DNA of 64,000 nucleotides from an uncultured Prevotellaceae bacterium (lineage in GTDB: Bacteria; Bacteroidota; Bacteroidia; Bacteroidales; Bacteroidaceae): NCBI GenBank assembly GCA_902767775.1, contig CACXIP010000002.1, forward strand, positions 248,001 to 312,000, read 5' to 3'. The notes under the pieces were generated by a model that did not search any database, had not been told where the DNA came from, and worked only from the letters and a program-made list of their open reading frames with translations. Of this stretch, positions 31,664-40,183 are shown in pieces; position 1 is the stretch's first letter; every line of letters starts with the position of its first letter. The translations under genes and the position numbers were made by a program.

Positions 31664-32845
31664 TTATTCCTTGATGTTGGGCAGGAAATAGGTGACAATG
31701 CCGAGCAGAGGCAGAAAGGCCGTCAGTTGAAACACATACTGGATGCTCGACAAATCGGCCAACCAACCGAACAGGGCAGAACCGATGCCGCCCAAACCGA
31801 ACGACAGACCAAAGAATGCACCTGATATCATACCGACATTGCCGGGAAGGAGTTCGGTGGCATAGACAAGAATGGCGGACATCGCCGACGACATCACCAT
31901 GCCAACGAGAATGGCAAGCACTATCGTCCAGGTTAGATTGCAATAGGGTAGGAGAAGGGCAAAGGGGGATGAACCTAATATACTGACCCAGATGACGTAT
32001 TTGCGGCCGTATCTGTCGCCTACCTCCCCACCTATCAGCAACCCGATGGCTGTGGAGACAAGGAAGGCAAAAAGCACATATTGGGAGGCGGTAACAGAGA
32101 GACCAAACTTGTCAATCATGTAAAATGTCAGGTAGTTCTGGATGTTGGCAGTATAAAAGTCCTTGGAGAACATCAATACCAGCAACACCAAAAGGGCAAC
32201 TACTACCTGCCGCCGTGTGAGATGACTCTCGTTCTCGATGTCAAACTTCGACTTGCTTTGTCCGTATCGCTCTATCTGCTTTTTATACCAGCGACCTATC
32301 CTGGCCAATACCCATACGGCGACAACGGCAAGAAGAGCAAACCAGCGGATACTGCCTTGACCGTGGGGCACGACAATCAAGGCCACAGCTACAGGACCAA
32401 AGGCACGGCCCACGTTGCCACCAATCTGGAATATGGACTGCGCCATGCCTTTTGCTCCTCCAGAAGCCAAACGGGCTACCTTCGAGGATTCGGGGTGCAG
32501 CACGGAGGAACCAACGCCAACAAAGGCGACCGACAGCAAAATCAATACAAAACTGGTGGCGAAAGACAACAGCAGCAGACCGGTCAATGTGAAGCACATG
32601 CCCAATGCGAGACCGTATGGTCGGGGGTGCTTGTCGGAGAAATAGCCCACCATCGGCTGAAGTAGGGATGACGTGATTTGATTGGTCAGCGTGATGATGC
32701 CTATCTGCGTGAAACTCAGGCCCAGCGACTCCTTAATCATAGGATATATCGCTGGGATGACTGCCTGAAACATGTCATTCAACAGATGTCCCAGACTCAC
32801 CATCAACAATACTGACAATGCGGCTTTCCTGTTCATTGAGCTCAA
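31664..32845 (-). CDS. MFS exporter, fosmidomycin-resistance (Fsr) type
   Basis: Inner-membrane transporter of 393 residues with about 12 helices. The N-terminus LLMVSLGHLLNDMFQAVIPAIYP, YFSDKHPRPYGLALGMC and GVGSSVLHPESSKVARLASGGAKG are typical of Fsr-like proton-driven drug exporters; the second half keeps GGEVGDRYGRK. Small molecules are probable substrates; the actual one is unknown. Two in-frame starts (32845 and 32836) are nearly equivalent. A -7 element lies 24 bases upstream on its strand. Confidence 0.88.
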   Translation of the reverse strand: MSSMNRKAALSVLLMVSLGHLLNDMFQAVIPAIYPMIKESLGLSFTQIGIITLTNQITSSLLQPMVGYFSDKHPRPYGLALGMCFTLTGLLLLSFATSFVLILLSVAFVGVGSSVLHPESSKVARLASGGAKGMAQSIFQIGGNVGRAFGPVAVALIVVPHGQGSIRWFALLAVVAVWVLARIGRWYKKQIERYGQSKSKFDIENESHLTRRQVVVALLVLLVLMFSKDFYTANIQNYLTFYMIDKFGLSVTASQYVLFAFLVSTAIGLLIGGEVGDRYGRKYVIWVSILGSSPFALLLPYCNLTWTIVLAILVGMVMSSAMSAILVYATELLPGNVGMISGAFFGLSFGLGGIGSALFGWLADLSSIQYVFQLTAFLPLLGIVTYFLPNIKE

Positions 32846-32868
32846 ACCAATTGATTCAAATCACACCG

Positions 32869-32876
32869 CAAAAATA
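32869..32876 (-). promoter_or_regulatory. Promoter -7 element of the MFS gene
   Basis: Minus-strand TATTTTTG, 24 bases upstream of ATG 32845. Confidence 0.5.
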
Positions 32877-32932
32877 ATCATTTCATTTCTTTTTCCATCA
32901 TTTCTTCTTATCCTTTCTTCACCTTTTCTCTT

Positions 32933-33027
32933 TTCATTGCTCTCGGTTTGGATAAATTCCTCACACTCGAAAATGAAAATTTAAATTTGCATTTTGCTCA
33001 CTTAATCGGAATTTTGCACTATCTTTG
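32933..33027 (+). promoter_or_regulatory. Distal dnaB promoter region with hairpin
   Basis: TATCTTTG at 33020-33027, preceded by an AT-rich inverted repeat (AAAATG/CATTTT outer arms and AAATT/AATTT inner arms, about 32969-32996) and by ATTGCTCTCGGTTTG at 32938-32952, a string repeated in the proximal promoter. The nearest TTTG is 23 bases from the -7 element, longer than usual. Confidence 0.5.
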
Positions 33028-33064
33028 ACCTTTGGCCGATGATAGGCGGCACCTCGGCAAGGAA

Positions 33065-33114
33065 AATAAAAATGACTTTTTATTTTGCATTGCTCTCGGT
33101 TTGCACTATCTTTG
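33065..33114 (+). promoter_or_regulatory. Proximal dnaB promoter with embedded hairpin
   Basis: TTTG (33084-33087), a 19-nt spacer ending CTCGGTTTGCAC, TATCTTTG (33107-33114). Just upstream is a perfect inverted repeat AAAATAAAAA-tgac-TTTTTATTTT whose right arm runs into the TTTG. The 314-base gap 32846-33160 holds these promoter blocks and no gene. Confidence 0.7.
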
Positions 33115-33160
33115 CATTCCCAAATATTCAGAAAATCCATATTCCTAATCCTAAGTATTT

Positions 33161-34675
33161 ATGCCTGATAACAATACACCCAAAAACGGTCTGCGAAGAA
33201 AGCAGACTGCTACTCCCATTGACACCGGACTCGGACATCTTCCCCCTCAGTCGCTCGAGACGGAGCGCCTCGTTCTCGGTGCACTGATGATTGACAAGGA
33301 CGCGTTCACCGTCGTGAGCGAAATCCTAAGACCCGAGACGTTCTATGAACCGCGCAACCAAAAGGTGTTCGCTGCCATTCAGACACTGAGCCTCAACGAA
33401 CATCCCGTCGATATGCTCACGGTCACCGAACAACTCAAACGTGACGGAACGCTTGAGGAGGTGGGCGGCGAGATGTATATCTATGAACTCACGGCTCCCG
33501 TGGCTTCATCAGCTCATGTGGAGTATCATGCGCGCATCCTGGCTCAGAAATTCCTCGCCCGACAACTTATATCCTTCGCCAGCGTCATCGAGACAAAGGC
33601 ATTCGACGAGAGCAACGACATCGAGGTGGTGATGCAGGAGGCGGAAGGCAGCCTCTTCGAACTCTCGCAGAAAAATATGAGGCAGGACTATACGCAGATT
33701 GACCCCATCGTGAAAAGGGCGGTCGAAATCATGCAGTTGGCTGCTGCAAATACGGGAGGACTCACGGGCGTGGCAAGTGGATTCACCAAACTCGATGAGA
33801 TGACTTCTGGATGGCAGAAGAGTGACCTCGTCATCCTGGCTGGACGTCCTGCAATGGGAAAGACTTCTTTCGCTCTCTCCATCGCCAAGAACATCGCTGT
33901 CGACAACCGCGTGCCAACCGCGTTCTTCTCACTCGAGATGAGCAATGTGCAGCTCGTCAACCGACTCATATCCAACACCTGCGAGATTGACAGTAAGAAG
34001 GTGATGAACGGACAACTCAATGAAGCGGAATGGGCGAGACTGGACAAGAACATCCGAAAACTTGATGGTGCTCCGCTGTATCTTGACGATACACCAGGCC
34101 TCTCCATCTTTGAACTGCGCACCAAGGCAAGACGACTGGTGAGGGAGAAGGGGGTGCAGATCATCATGATTGACTATCTCCAGCTGATGAACGCCAATGG
34201 CGCTCGCTTCGGCAACCGACAGGAGGAGGTTTCCACCATCAGCCGCTCTCTCAAGCAATTGGCAAAGGAACTTGATATCCCGGTTATCGCTCTCTCACAG
34301 CTCAACCGCTCGGTGGAGCAGCGCGACTCCAACGACGGAAAACGACCGCAACTGAGCGACCTCCGTGAGTCGGGTGCCATCGAGCAGGATGCCGATATGG
34401 TCATCTTCGTTCACCGTCCCGAATACTACCACATCTACCACGATGAGCAGGGCAACGACCTGCACGGAATGGCACAAATCATCATCGCCAAGCACCGTAA
34501 AGGTGCAGTGGGCGATGTGCTGCTGCATTTCCGTGGACAGTACACGCGCTTCGCCAACCCAGAGGACAACTACGTGCCGCCAACAGGTGGAGGCGAGATC
34601 ATCGGCTCCAAAATGAACATGGGAAGAAACGACGACCCCCTCGGACCGCCGCCACCTCCCGACTCTCCATTCTAA
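33161..34675 (+). CDS. dnaB: Replicative DNA helicase
   Basis: Hexameric helicase that unwinds the replication fork, 504 residues. The N-terminal DnaB domain (about 23-130, PPQSLETERLVLGALMIDK) is followed by the RecA-like motor with Walker A AGRPAMGKTSFAL (about 226-238), EMSNVQLVNRL and IIMIDYLQLMN (Walker B), and RESGAIEQDADMVIFVHRPEYY. No intein is present. Start ATG 33161 follows a promoter 46 bases upstream. The proline-rich end (GPPPPPDSPF) is common in the phylum. Confidence 0.97.
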   Translation: MPDNNTPKNGLRRKQTATPIDTGLGHLPPQSLETERLVLGALMIDKDAFTVVSEILRPETFYEPRNQKVFAAIQTLSLNEHPVDMLTVTEQLKRDGTLEEVGGEMYIYELTAPVASSAHVEYHARILAQKFLARQLISFASVIETKAFDESNDIEVVMQEAEGSLFELSQKNMRQDYTQIDPIVKRAVEIMQLAAANTGGLTGVASGFTKLDEMTSGWQKSDLVILAGRPAMGKTSFALSIAKNIAVDNRVPTAFFSLEMSNVQLVNRLISNTCEIDSKKVMNGQLNEAEWARLDKNIRKLDGAPLYLDDTPGLSIFELRTKARRLVREKGVQIIMIDYLQLMNANGARFGNRQEEVSTISRSLKQLAKELDIPVIALSQLNRSVEQRDSNDGKRPQLSDLRESGAIEQDADMVIFVHRPEYYHIYHDEQGNDLHGMAQIIIAKHRKGAVGDVLLHFRGQYTRFANPEDNYVPPTGGGEIIGSKMNMGRNDDPLGPPPPPDSPF

Positions 34676-34730
34676 TCATCCCAATCACTCAGAAATTAAA
34701 TAATCCCTACCAACAACAATCCCCAAAATC

Positions 34731-35405
34731 ATGCGTCATCTTAAAATTCTTTCCCTTTTATTGCTGTGCTCAGTGAGCGCAAGTGCGCAAAAACTCTCCA
34801 TCTCTGTCTTGGGCGACTCATACTCCACTTTTGAGGGATATGTGACACCATCCACCAATGAGATGTGGTATTATGAGGAAAGCGGCAACCGAACGGATGT
34901 CAATGATGTTACCCAGACTTGGTGGTGGCAGGTGGCTAAGGAAGGGGGCTACAAACTTTGTGTCAACAACTCGTACAGTGGGAGCACCATTGGATATCGT
35001 GGATATGACGGCAATGATTATGCCGACCGTTCCTTTATAACAAGGATGGACAACCTGGGCAACCCGGATGTCATTCTCATCTTCGGGGCTACCAACGACA
35101 GTTGGGCGGGTGAACCCGTAGGCGAATACAAGTATAGCGGATGGACAAAGGCGGATTTCTATACCTTCCGACCGGCAATGGCGTATATGCTGCAGCATAT
35201 CACCAACAGATATCCCAACGTGGATGTATACTTCATCCTCAACTCTGAATTGCGTGACGATATCACCGAGTCATGCCAGACCATCTGTCGGCACTACAAC
35301 GTTCCGTGTATAGCGTTGAAGGATATCCATAAAATCAATGGGCATCCATCGGTAAATGGCATGAAATCCATAGCCCAGCAGGTGCTGGGGGCAATGGGAA
35401 GATAG
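34731..35405 (+). CDS. Secreted SGNH-type hydrolase
   Basis: Exported esterase-like hydrolase of 224 residues with a signal peptide (MRHLKILSLLLLCSVSASAQ). The SGNH blocks are visible: block I SVLGDSYSTFEGY with the catalytic Ser, a GSTIGY region, block III FGATNDSW and block V DIHKINGHPSVNGM with His. Likely substrates are acyl or acetyl esters on polysaccharides or peptidoglycan (inference). It lies 55 bases after dnaB and 28 before the DUF554 gene, with no promoter seen, so it may share the dnaB transcript. Confidence 0.85.
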   Translation: MRHLKILSLLLLCSVSASAQKLSISVLGDSYSTFEGYVTPSTNEMWYYEESGNRTDVNDVTQTWWWQVAKEGGYKLCVNNSYSGSTIGYRGYDGNDYADRSFITRMDNLGNPDVILIFGATNDSWAGEPVGEYKYSGWTKADFYTFRPAMAYMLQHITNRYPNVDVYFILNSELRDDITESCQTICRHYNVPCIALKDIHKINGHPSVNGMKSIAQQVLGAMGR

Positions 35406-35433
35406 TCGACAATTCACACGGCTCCAAAGATAT

Positions 35434-36129
35434 ATGATAGGAACCATCGTCAACACAGCCACCATCATCGTAGGGGGCATCGTCGGAGCGTTGCTTCACC
35501 GGGGCATCAAGGACAAATACAAGGAGGTGCTCTATACCGGACTGGGATTGGCGTCACTGGCTATTGGTATCAATGCCACCATTACGCATTTCAGCCAGTC
35601 AGAGTATCCCGTGTTGTTCATCGTGTCGCTCGCCATCGGTGGCGTGGTGGGCACAGCCCTCGATATCGACGGGCATTTCAAACGGTTGGTGGACAAGTTC
35701 TCCAAACAGGGTGAGGGTAAGAAAAACCGTCTGGCCGATGGCTTGGCAACAGCCATCCTGCTCTATTGCATCGGTCCGTTGTCGATGCTCGGTCCGGTTA
35801 TCTCCGCTCTGAAAGGCGACCATACCTTCCTCTTCACCAATGCTACGCTCGACTTCGTGTCGTCCATGGTGTTCGCCTCTACCTATGGCATAGGTATGAT
35901 ATTGGCAGCTCCCGTCCTCTTCTGCTGGCAGGGCATGTTCTGGCTGGTGGCTCACATCTCTGCTTCGGCTATCAGTGATGCCCTGATGGCAGAACTGCTG
36001 ATTGTCGGCGGACTGCTCATCACAGGCAGCGGACTCTCCCTCCTTCAACTCAAGGACTGCCGCACCCTCAACCTGTTGCCGGCTCTGCTCGTCCCCGTCA
36101 TCTGGTTCCTCATCCGCTCCCTCTTCTGA
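35434..36129 (+). CDS. DUF554 (YdfK-like) membrane protein
   Basis: Inner-membrane protein of 231 residues. MIGTIVNTATIIVGGIVGAL and the TGLGLASLAIGINATI, GGVVGTALDIDGHF and LLYCIGPLSMLGP segments match DUF554, predicted small-molecule transporters of unknown substrate. About seven hydrophobic stretches are seen. It is followed by a 550-base gap containing repeat arrays and the leu leader. Confidence 0.88.
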   Translation: MIGTIVNTATIIVGGIVGALLHRGIKDKYKEVLYTGLGLASLAIGINATITHFSQSEYPVLFIVSLAIGGVVGTALDIDGHFKRLVDKFSKQGEGKKNRLADGLATAILLYCIGPLSMLGPVISALKGDHTFLFTNATLDFVSSMVFASTYGIGMILAAPVLFCWQGMFWLVAHISASAISDALMAELLIVGGLLITGSGLSLLQLKDCRTLNLLPALLVPVIWFLIRSLF

Positions 36130-36162
36130 TACAGTTTGTCGTTATATATAATAAATGATGTA

Positions 36163-36371
36163 ATGTCCAACTCCCCAACCCCCCAACCCCCCAAACGACT
36201 AAACGACCAAACGCCCAAACGCCCAAACTCATTATAAATGATGTAATGTCTAAACTCCTAGTCTCCTAAACTCCTAAACTCCCACCCCCCCAAACGCCCA
36301 AACGCCCAAACGCCCAAACGCCCAAACAACCAAACCACCAAACGACTAAACCACCAAACCAACCAAATCAG
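36163..36371. repeat. CCCAAACG-type octamer arrays in two tandem blocks
   Basis: Two blocks, each beginning with the direct repeat ATAAATGATGTAATGTC (about 36151 and 36235), continue into degenerate 7-8 nt units: CCCAAACG, CGACTAAA, CCACCAAA and CTCCTAAA. Several perfect CCCAAACG units are consecutive around 36291-36326. Non-coding. Confidence 0.8.
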
Positions 36372-36420
36372 TTAAATTATAATAATCTGATACAATTATG
36401 GTCAAATTTATGACAAATTA

Positions 36421-36452
36421 TTTGTCAGATAGCATAAGAATATATAACTTTG
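36421..36452 (+). promoter_or_regulatory. Promoter of the leucine operon
   Basis: TTTG (36421-36424), 20-nt spacer, TAACTTTG (36445-36452). The predicted transcript starts near 36459, 45 bases before the leader peptide. Confidence 0.75.
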
Positions 36453-36503
36453 CCACCGATTTTAAAAATAGAGGTGGTCAACCTCGTCATAAAAAAGCTT
36501 TCA

Positions 36504-36590
36504 ATGAACCAACTAAACACCATTATTCTTGGCATTATTATTAGCCTCCGACTGCAGCATGCGGCTGGAAGTGATAAGGTGTGCAGGTAA
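36504..36590 (+). CDS. Leu/Ile-rich leader peptide of the leucine operon
   Basis: A 28-codon ORF, MNQLNTIILGIIISLRLQ followed by HAAGSDKVCR and a stop. Five isoleucine codons (all ATT) and four leucine codons fall within residues 3-17, the pattern of branched-chain amino-acid attenuator leaders. The stop is 21 bases before the terminator hairpin. The end of the ORF (GCTGGAAGTGA) is itself one arm of an alternative stem with the terminator's left side. It lies between a consensus promoter and leuA. Together these make translation-dependent attenuation the best reading, though it has not been tested. Confidence 0.8.
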   Translation: MNQLNTIILGIIISLRLQHAAGSDKVCR

Positions 36591-36647
36591 TTGGTGCTGC
36601 GACAATATAAGGCCTTTCTCACTTCCAGGAGTGTGAAAGGCTTTTTT
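36565..36647 (+). promoter_or_regulatory. Transcription attenuator: antiterminator and terminator
   Basis: Terminator: GCCTTTCTCACT (36612-36623) pairs with AGTGTGAAAGGC (36630-36641), one mismatch, then six T (36642-36647). Competing antiterminator: CTGGAAGTGA (36565-36574) pairs perfectly over 10 bp with TCACTTCCAG (36619-36628), which removes the terminator's left arm. A ribosome stalled at the Ile/Leu codons leaves the first arm free (read-through); one reaching the stop covers it (termination). Confidence 0.82.
36612..36647 (+). terminator. Attenuator terminator ahead of leuA
   Basis: Twelve-base stem with one T-T mismatch, loop TCCAGG, followed by T6. Confidence 0.85.
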
Positions 36648-36681
36648 GTTTGATGAATGATGAGTTACATAATTGGATAAT

Positions 36682-38181
36682 ATGAACGATAGGTTATTTA
36701 TTTTCGACACCACGTTGCGCGACGGAGAACAGGTTCCTGGCTGCCAACTCAACACCGTTGAGAAGATACAGGTGGCAAGGCAACTGGAAATGCTCGGCGT
36801 GGATGTCATCGAGGCGGGATTCCCTGTCTCAAGTCCGGGAGATTTCAACTCCGTCATCGAAATCTCAAAGTCTGTCACATGGCCGACCATCTGCGCGCTG
36901 ACACGAGCTGTTGAGCATGACATCGATGTGGCTGCTGAGTCGCTCAAATACGCCAAGCGCAAGAGAATCCACACAGGCATTGGCACAAGCGACACACACA
37001 TCAAGTATAAGTTCAACTCCACCAGGGAGGAAATTATCGAGCGTGCCGTGGCAGCAGTGAAATATGCCAAAAAATATGTGGAGGACGTGGAGTTCTACGC
37101 AGAGGATGCCGGACGCACCGAGAATGAATACCTCGCAAGAGTTATCGAAGCGGTCATCAAGGCCGGAGCCACAGTTGTCAACATCCCCGACACGACGGGA
37201 TATTGCCTGCCCGAGGAGTATGGGGCAAAAATCAAATACCTCATGGAGCATGTCGACAATATCGACAAGGTCATTGTCTCAACTCATTGTCACAACGACC
37301 TCGGACTGGCTACCGCCAACACTTTCAGCGGTATTATCAATGGGGCAAGACAAGTGGAGGTGACCATCAACGGCATCGGAGAGAGGGCGGGCAACACCTC
37401 GCTGGAGGAGATTGCCATGATTTTGAAATGCCACAAACACCTCGGTATCGATACCAATATCAACACCACCAAAATCTATCCGGCAAGCCGCATGGTGTCG
37501 GGACTCATGAATATGCCGGTCCAACCCAACAAGGCCATCGTCGGAAGAAATGCTTTCGCCCATTCGAGCGGAATACATCAGGATGGGGTGCTGAAAAATG
37601 CGGATACCTACGAAATCATCAACCCGAAGGATATCGGTCTCGACGACAACTCCATTGTGCTGACGGCAAGGTCGGGCAGGGCTGCGCTCAAATACAGACT
37701 TGGGGTGCTCGGAGTGAATTTCGACGACGAGAGCCGTGTCGACAAAATCTACAATAAATTCCTCAAACTGGCTGACCAGAAAAAGGAGGTCACGGATGCG
37801 GATATCCTCATGCTGGCAGGAGCGGATACCGCTGAGGCACATGCTGTCAAACTCGATTACCTGCAGGTGACAACAGGCATGGGGGTGAGAAGCGTGGCAA
37901 GTATCGGACTCGATATCAGCGCTCAGAAATTTGAGGCGGCTGCAACAGGCAACGGTCCCGTGGATGCTGCTATCAATGCGCTGAAGAAAATCATCCTGAA
38001 GAAAATGACGCTCAAGGAATTCACCATTCAGGCTATTTCAAAAGGCTCCAATGATGTGGGAAAGGTACACATGCAGGTGGAATACAACGGCGGCGTGTAC
38101 TATGGCTTTGGCGCCAATACCGATATCGTCACGGCATCGGTGGAGGCTTATATCGACTGTATCAACAAATTCAAAAACTGA
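36682..38181 (+). CDS. leuA: 2-isopropylmalate synthase
   Basis: Catalyses acetyl-CoA plus 2-ketoisovalerate to 2-isopropylmalate, the first step of leucine synthesis; 499 residues. TIM-barrel motifs are [12 protein letters not shown] (metal and substrate) and [16 protein letters not shown] (metal-binding His), then [14 protein letters not shown]. The C-terminal allosteric LeuA domain (about 390-499) is present, with [17 protein letters not shown] use ATG 36682, since the earlier in-frame start would be TTG. Expression is probably controlled by the attenuator upstream. leuC follows after four bases. Confidence 0.95.
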   Translation: MNDRLFIFDTTLRDGEQVPGCQLNTVEKIQVARQLEMLGVDVIEAGFPVSSPGDFNSVIEISKSVTWPTICALTRAVEHDIDVAAESLKYAKRKRIHTGIGTSDTHIKYKFNSTREEIIERAVAAVKYAKKYVEDVEFYAEDAGRTENEYLARVIEAVIKAGATVVNIPDTTGYCLPEEYGAKIKYLMEHVDNIDKVIVSTHCHNDLGLATANTFSGIINGARQVEVTINGIGERAGNTSLEEIAMILKCHKHLGIDTNINTTKIYPASRMVSGLMNMPVQPNKAIVGRNAFAHSSGIHQDGVLKNADTYEIINPKDIGLDDNSIVLTARSGRAALKYRLGVLGVNFDDESRVDKIYNKFLKLADQKKEVTDADILMLAGADTAEAHAVKLDYLQVTTGMGVRSVASIGLDISAQKFEAAATGNGPVDAAINALKKIILKKMTLKEFTIQAISKGSNDVGKVHMQVEYNGGVYYGFGANTDIVTASVEAYIDCINKFKN

Positions 38182-38185
38182 CACG

Positions 38186-39580
38186 ATGAATACACTCTTT
38201 GATAAAATATGGGACAGACATGTGGTGCAGGTGGTGGAGGATGGTCCTACACAACTCTATATCGACAGACTCTACTGCCATGAGGTGACCACGCCGCAGG
38301 CATTCGACGGACTGAGGGAGAGAAAACTGAAGTGCTTCCGTCCCAAACAGATTTTCTGCATGCCCGACCACAACACACCCACACACGACCAGGACAAGCC
38401 TATTCAGGACCCGGTGTCGAAGGCTCAGGTGGATGCTCTCGAGCGCAACAGTAGGGAGTTCGGACTCAACTATTTTGGCATGATGTCGCCGGACAATGGC
38501 ATCATCCATGTCGTTGGACCGGAAAAGGGACTGTCGTTGCCGGGGATAACCATCGTCTGCGGCGATTCCCACACATCCACACACGGTGCAATGGGGGCTG
38601 TGGCTTTCGGCATCGGGACATCAGAGGTGGAGATGGTGTTGGCTTCACAGTGCATCCTGCAGCAGAAACCGAAAACCATGCGCATCAGCATCAATGGAAA
38701 ACTGGCAAAGGGAGTGACACCGAAGGATGTGGCGCTCTATCTCATGGCACGCCTCTCCACTTCGGGGGCTACAGGATACTTCATCGAATATGCTGGCGAG
38801 GTGGTTCGCGACATGTCGATGGAGGGTAGGCTCACCCTGTGCAACCTCAGCATAGAGATGGGGGCAAGAGGTGGTTTCGTAGCACCCGATGAGAAAACCT
38901 TTGAATATGTCAAAGGTACAGAATATGCGCCAAAAGGTGAGGCTTGGGAAAAGACTTTGGCTTATTGGAAAACACTCAAGAGTGATGAGGATGCAGTGTT
39001 CGACCGTGAAATGTCTTTTGAGGCGGATGATATCGAACCCAGAATCACCTATGGCACCAATCCGGGAATGGGAATAGGCATCACACAAAATATTCCCAAC
39101 CTCAGCGAGATAGATGAGCGGGAAAAGATGTCATTCTCTAAGGCACTCCGTTATATGGGACTGCAGCCGGGTGAGCGGATGTTGGGCAAAAAGATTGACT
39201 ATGTCTTCCTCGGGGCTTGCACCAATGGGCGCATAGAGGACTTCCGTGCGTTCGCATCTGTAGTGAAGGGACGCAAGAAGGCACCTTCGGTCACGGCATG
39301 GCTCGTGCCAGGCAGTTGGGCTGTTCATAAGCAAATCCATGAGGAGGGCATCGACGTTGTCCTTCGTGAGGCGGGGTTTGAAATCCGACAACCGGGTTGC
39401 TCCGCATGTCTCGCCATGAATGATGACAAAATTCCGGCGGGGAAATACAGTGTGTCGACAAGCAACAGAAATTTTGAGGGGCGACAGGGACCGGGAGCAA
39501 GAACCATCCTGTCAAGTCCGCTCGTGGCTGCCGCAGCAGCAGTCACGGGTGTCATCACCGATCCGAGAGACCTCATTTAA
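38186..39580 (+). CDS. leuC: 3-isopropylmalate dehydratase large subunit
   Basis: 4Fe-4S aconitase-type subunit that, with LeuD, isomerises 2- to 3-isopropylmalate; 464 residues from ATG 38186 ([15 protein letters not shown]). The cluster cysteines are in [11 protein letters not shown] (aconitase signature region), [13 protein letters not shown] and [13 protein letters not shown] longer frame through the end of leuA is an artefact. leuD begins 12 bases downstream. Confidence 0.96.
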   Translation: MNTLFDKIWDRHVVQVVEDGPTQLYIDRLYCHEVTTPQAFDGLRERKLKCFRPKQIFCMPDHNTPTHDQDKPIQDPVSKAQVDALERNSREFGLNYFGMMSPDNGIIHVVGPEKGLSLPGITIVCGDSHTSTHGAMGAVAFGIGTSEVEMVLASQCILQQKPKTMRISINGKLAKGVTPKDVALYLMARLSTSGATGYFIEYAGEVVRDMSMEGRLTLCNLSIEMGARGGFVAPDEKTFEYVKGTEYAPKGEAWEKTLAYWKTLKSDEDAVFDREMSFEADDIEPRITYGTNPGMGIGITQNIPNLSEIDEREKMSFSKALRYMGLQPGERMLGKKIDYVFLGACTNGRIEDFRAFASVVKGRKKAPSVTAWLVPGSWAVHKQIHEEGIDVVLREAGFEIRQPGCSACLAMNDDKIPAGKYSVSTSNRNFEGRQGPGARTILSSPLVAAAAAVTGVITDPRDLI

Positions 39581-39592
39581 ATCCATATAGCT

Positions 39593-40183
39593 ATGAAACA
39601 GAAATTTGATGTCATTACAAGCACCTGCGTGCCGCTGCCGCTGGAAAATATCGATACCGACCAAATCATACCTGCCCGTTTCCTCAAGGCGACTGACAAG
39701 AAGGGATTTGGCGACAACCTGTTCCGCGACTGGAGATACAATGAGGATGGCTCGCCCAAGAAGGATTTCGTGCTCAACAATCCTGACTACAGCGGTTGCA
39801 TCCTCGTAGTGGGGAAAAACTTCGGTTCAGGCTCGTCAAGGGAGCATGCCGCATGGGCAATCGCAGGATATGGGTTCAGGGTGGTTATCAGTTCTTTCTT
39901 CGCGGATATCCACAAAAACAATGAACTGAACAATTTTGTCCTGCCTGTGGTGGTGACGGAACAGTTCCTTGCACGTCTATTCCAATGTATAAGCGACAAT
40001 CCGAAGACAAAGGTGGAGGTCAACCTGCCCAAGCAGACAGTGACCAATCTCGAGACGGGTGAGAGCGAGCATTTTGAAATCAACGGATACAAGAAGCATT
40101 GTCTGGTCAACGGACTCGATGATATAGACTTCTTGCTGCAAAGCACCAATAAAATAGAGGAATGGGAACAACAGAACAATTGA
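39593..40183 (+). CDS. leuD: 3-isopropylmalate dehydratase small subunit
   Basis: Swivel-domain partner of LeuC, 196 residues. MKQKFDVITSTCVPLPLENIDTDQIIPARFL is followed by NFGSGSSREHAAWAI, the standard small-subunit motif. The gene end overlaps the next start by 22 bases, suggesting coupled translation. Confidence 0.96.
   Translation: MKQKFDVITSTCVPLPLENIDTDQIIPARFLKATDKKGFGDNLFRDWRYNEDGSPKKDFVLNNPDYSGCILVVGKNFGSGSSREHAAWAIAGYGFRVVISSFFADIHKNNELNNFVLPVVVTEQFLARLFQCISDNPKTKVEVNLPKQTVTNLETGESEHFEINGYKKHCLVNGLDDIDFLLQSTNKIEEWEQQNN

Noticed and set aside
36130-36371. Possible CRISPR array
   Set aside because: Units are only 7-8 nt and degenerate with no spacers, and no cas genes are present.
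36425-37070. Open frames on the minus strand over the leu leader and leuA start
   Set aside because: They cross the promoter, attenuator and the start of leuA; no family similarity.
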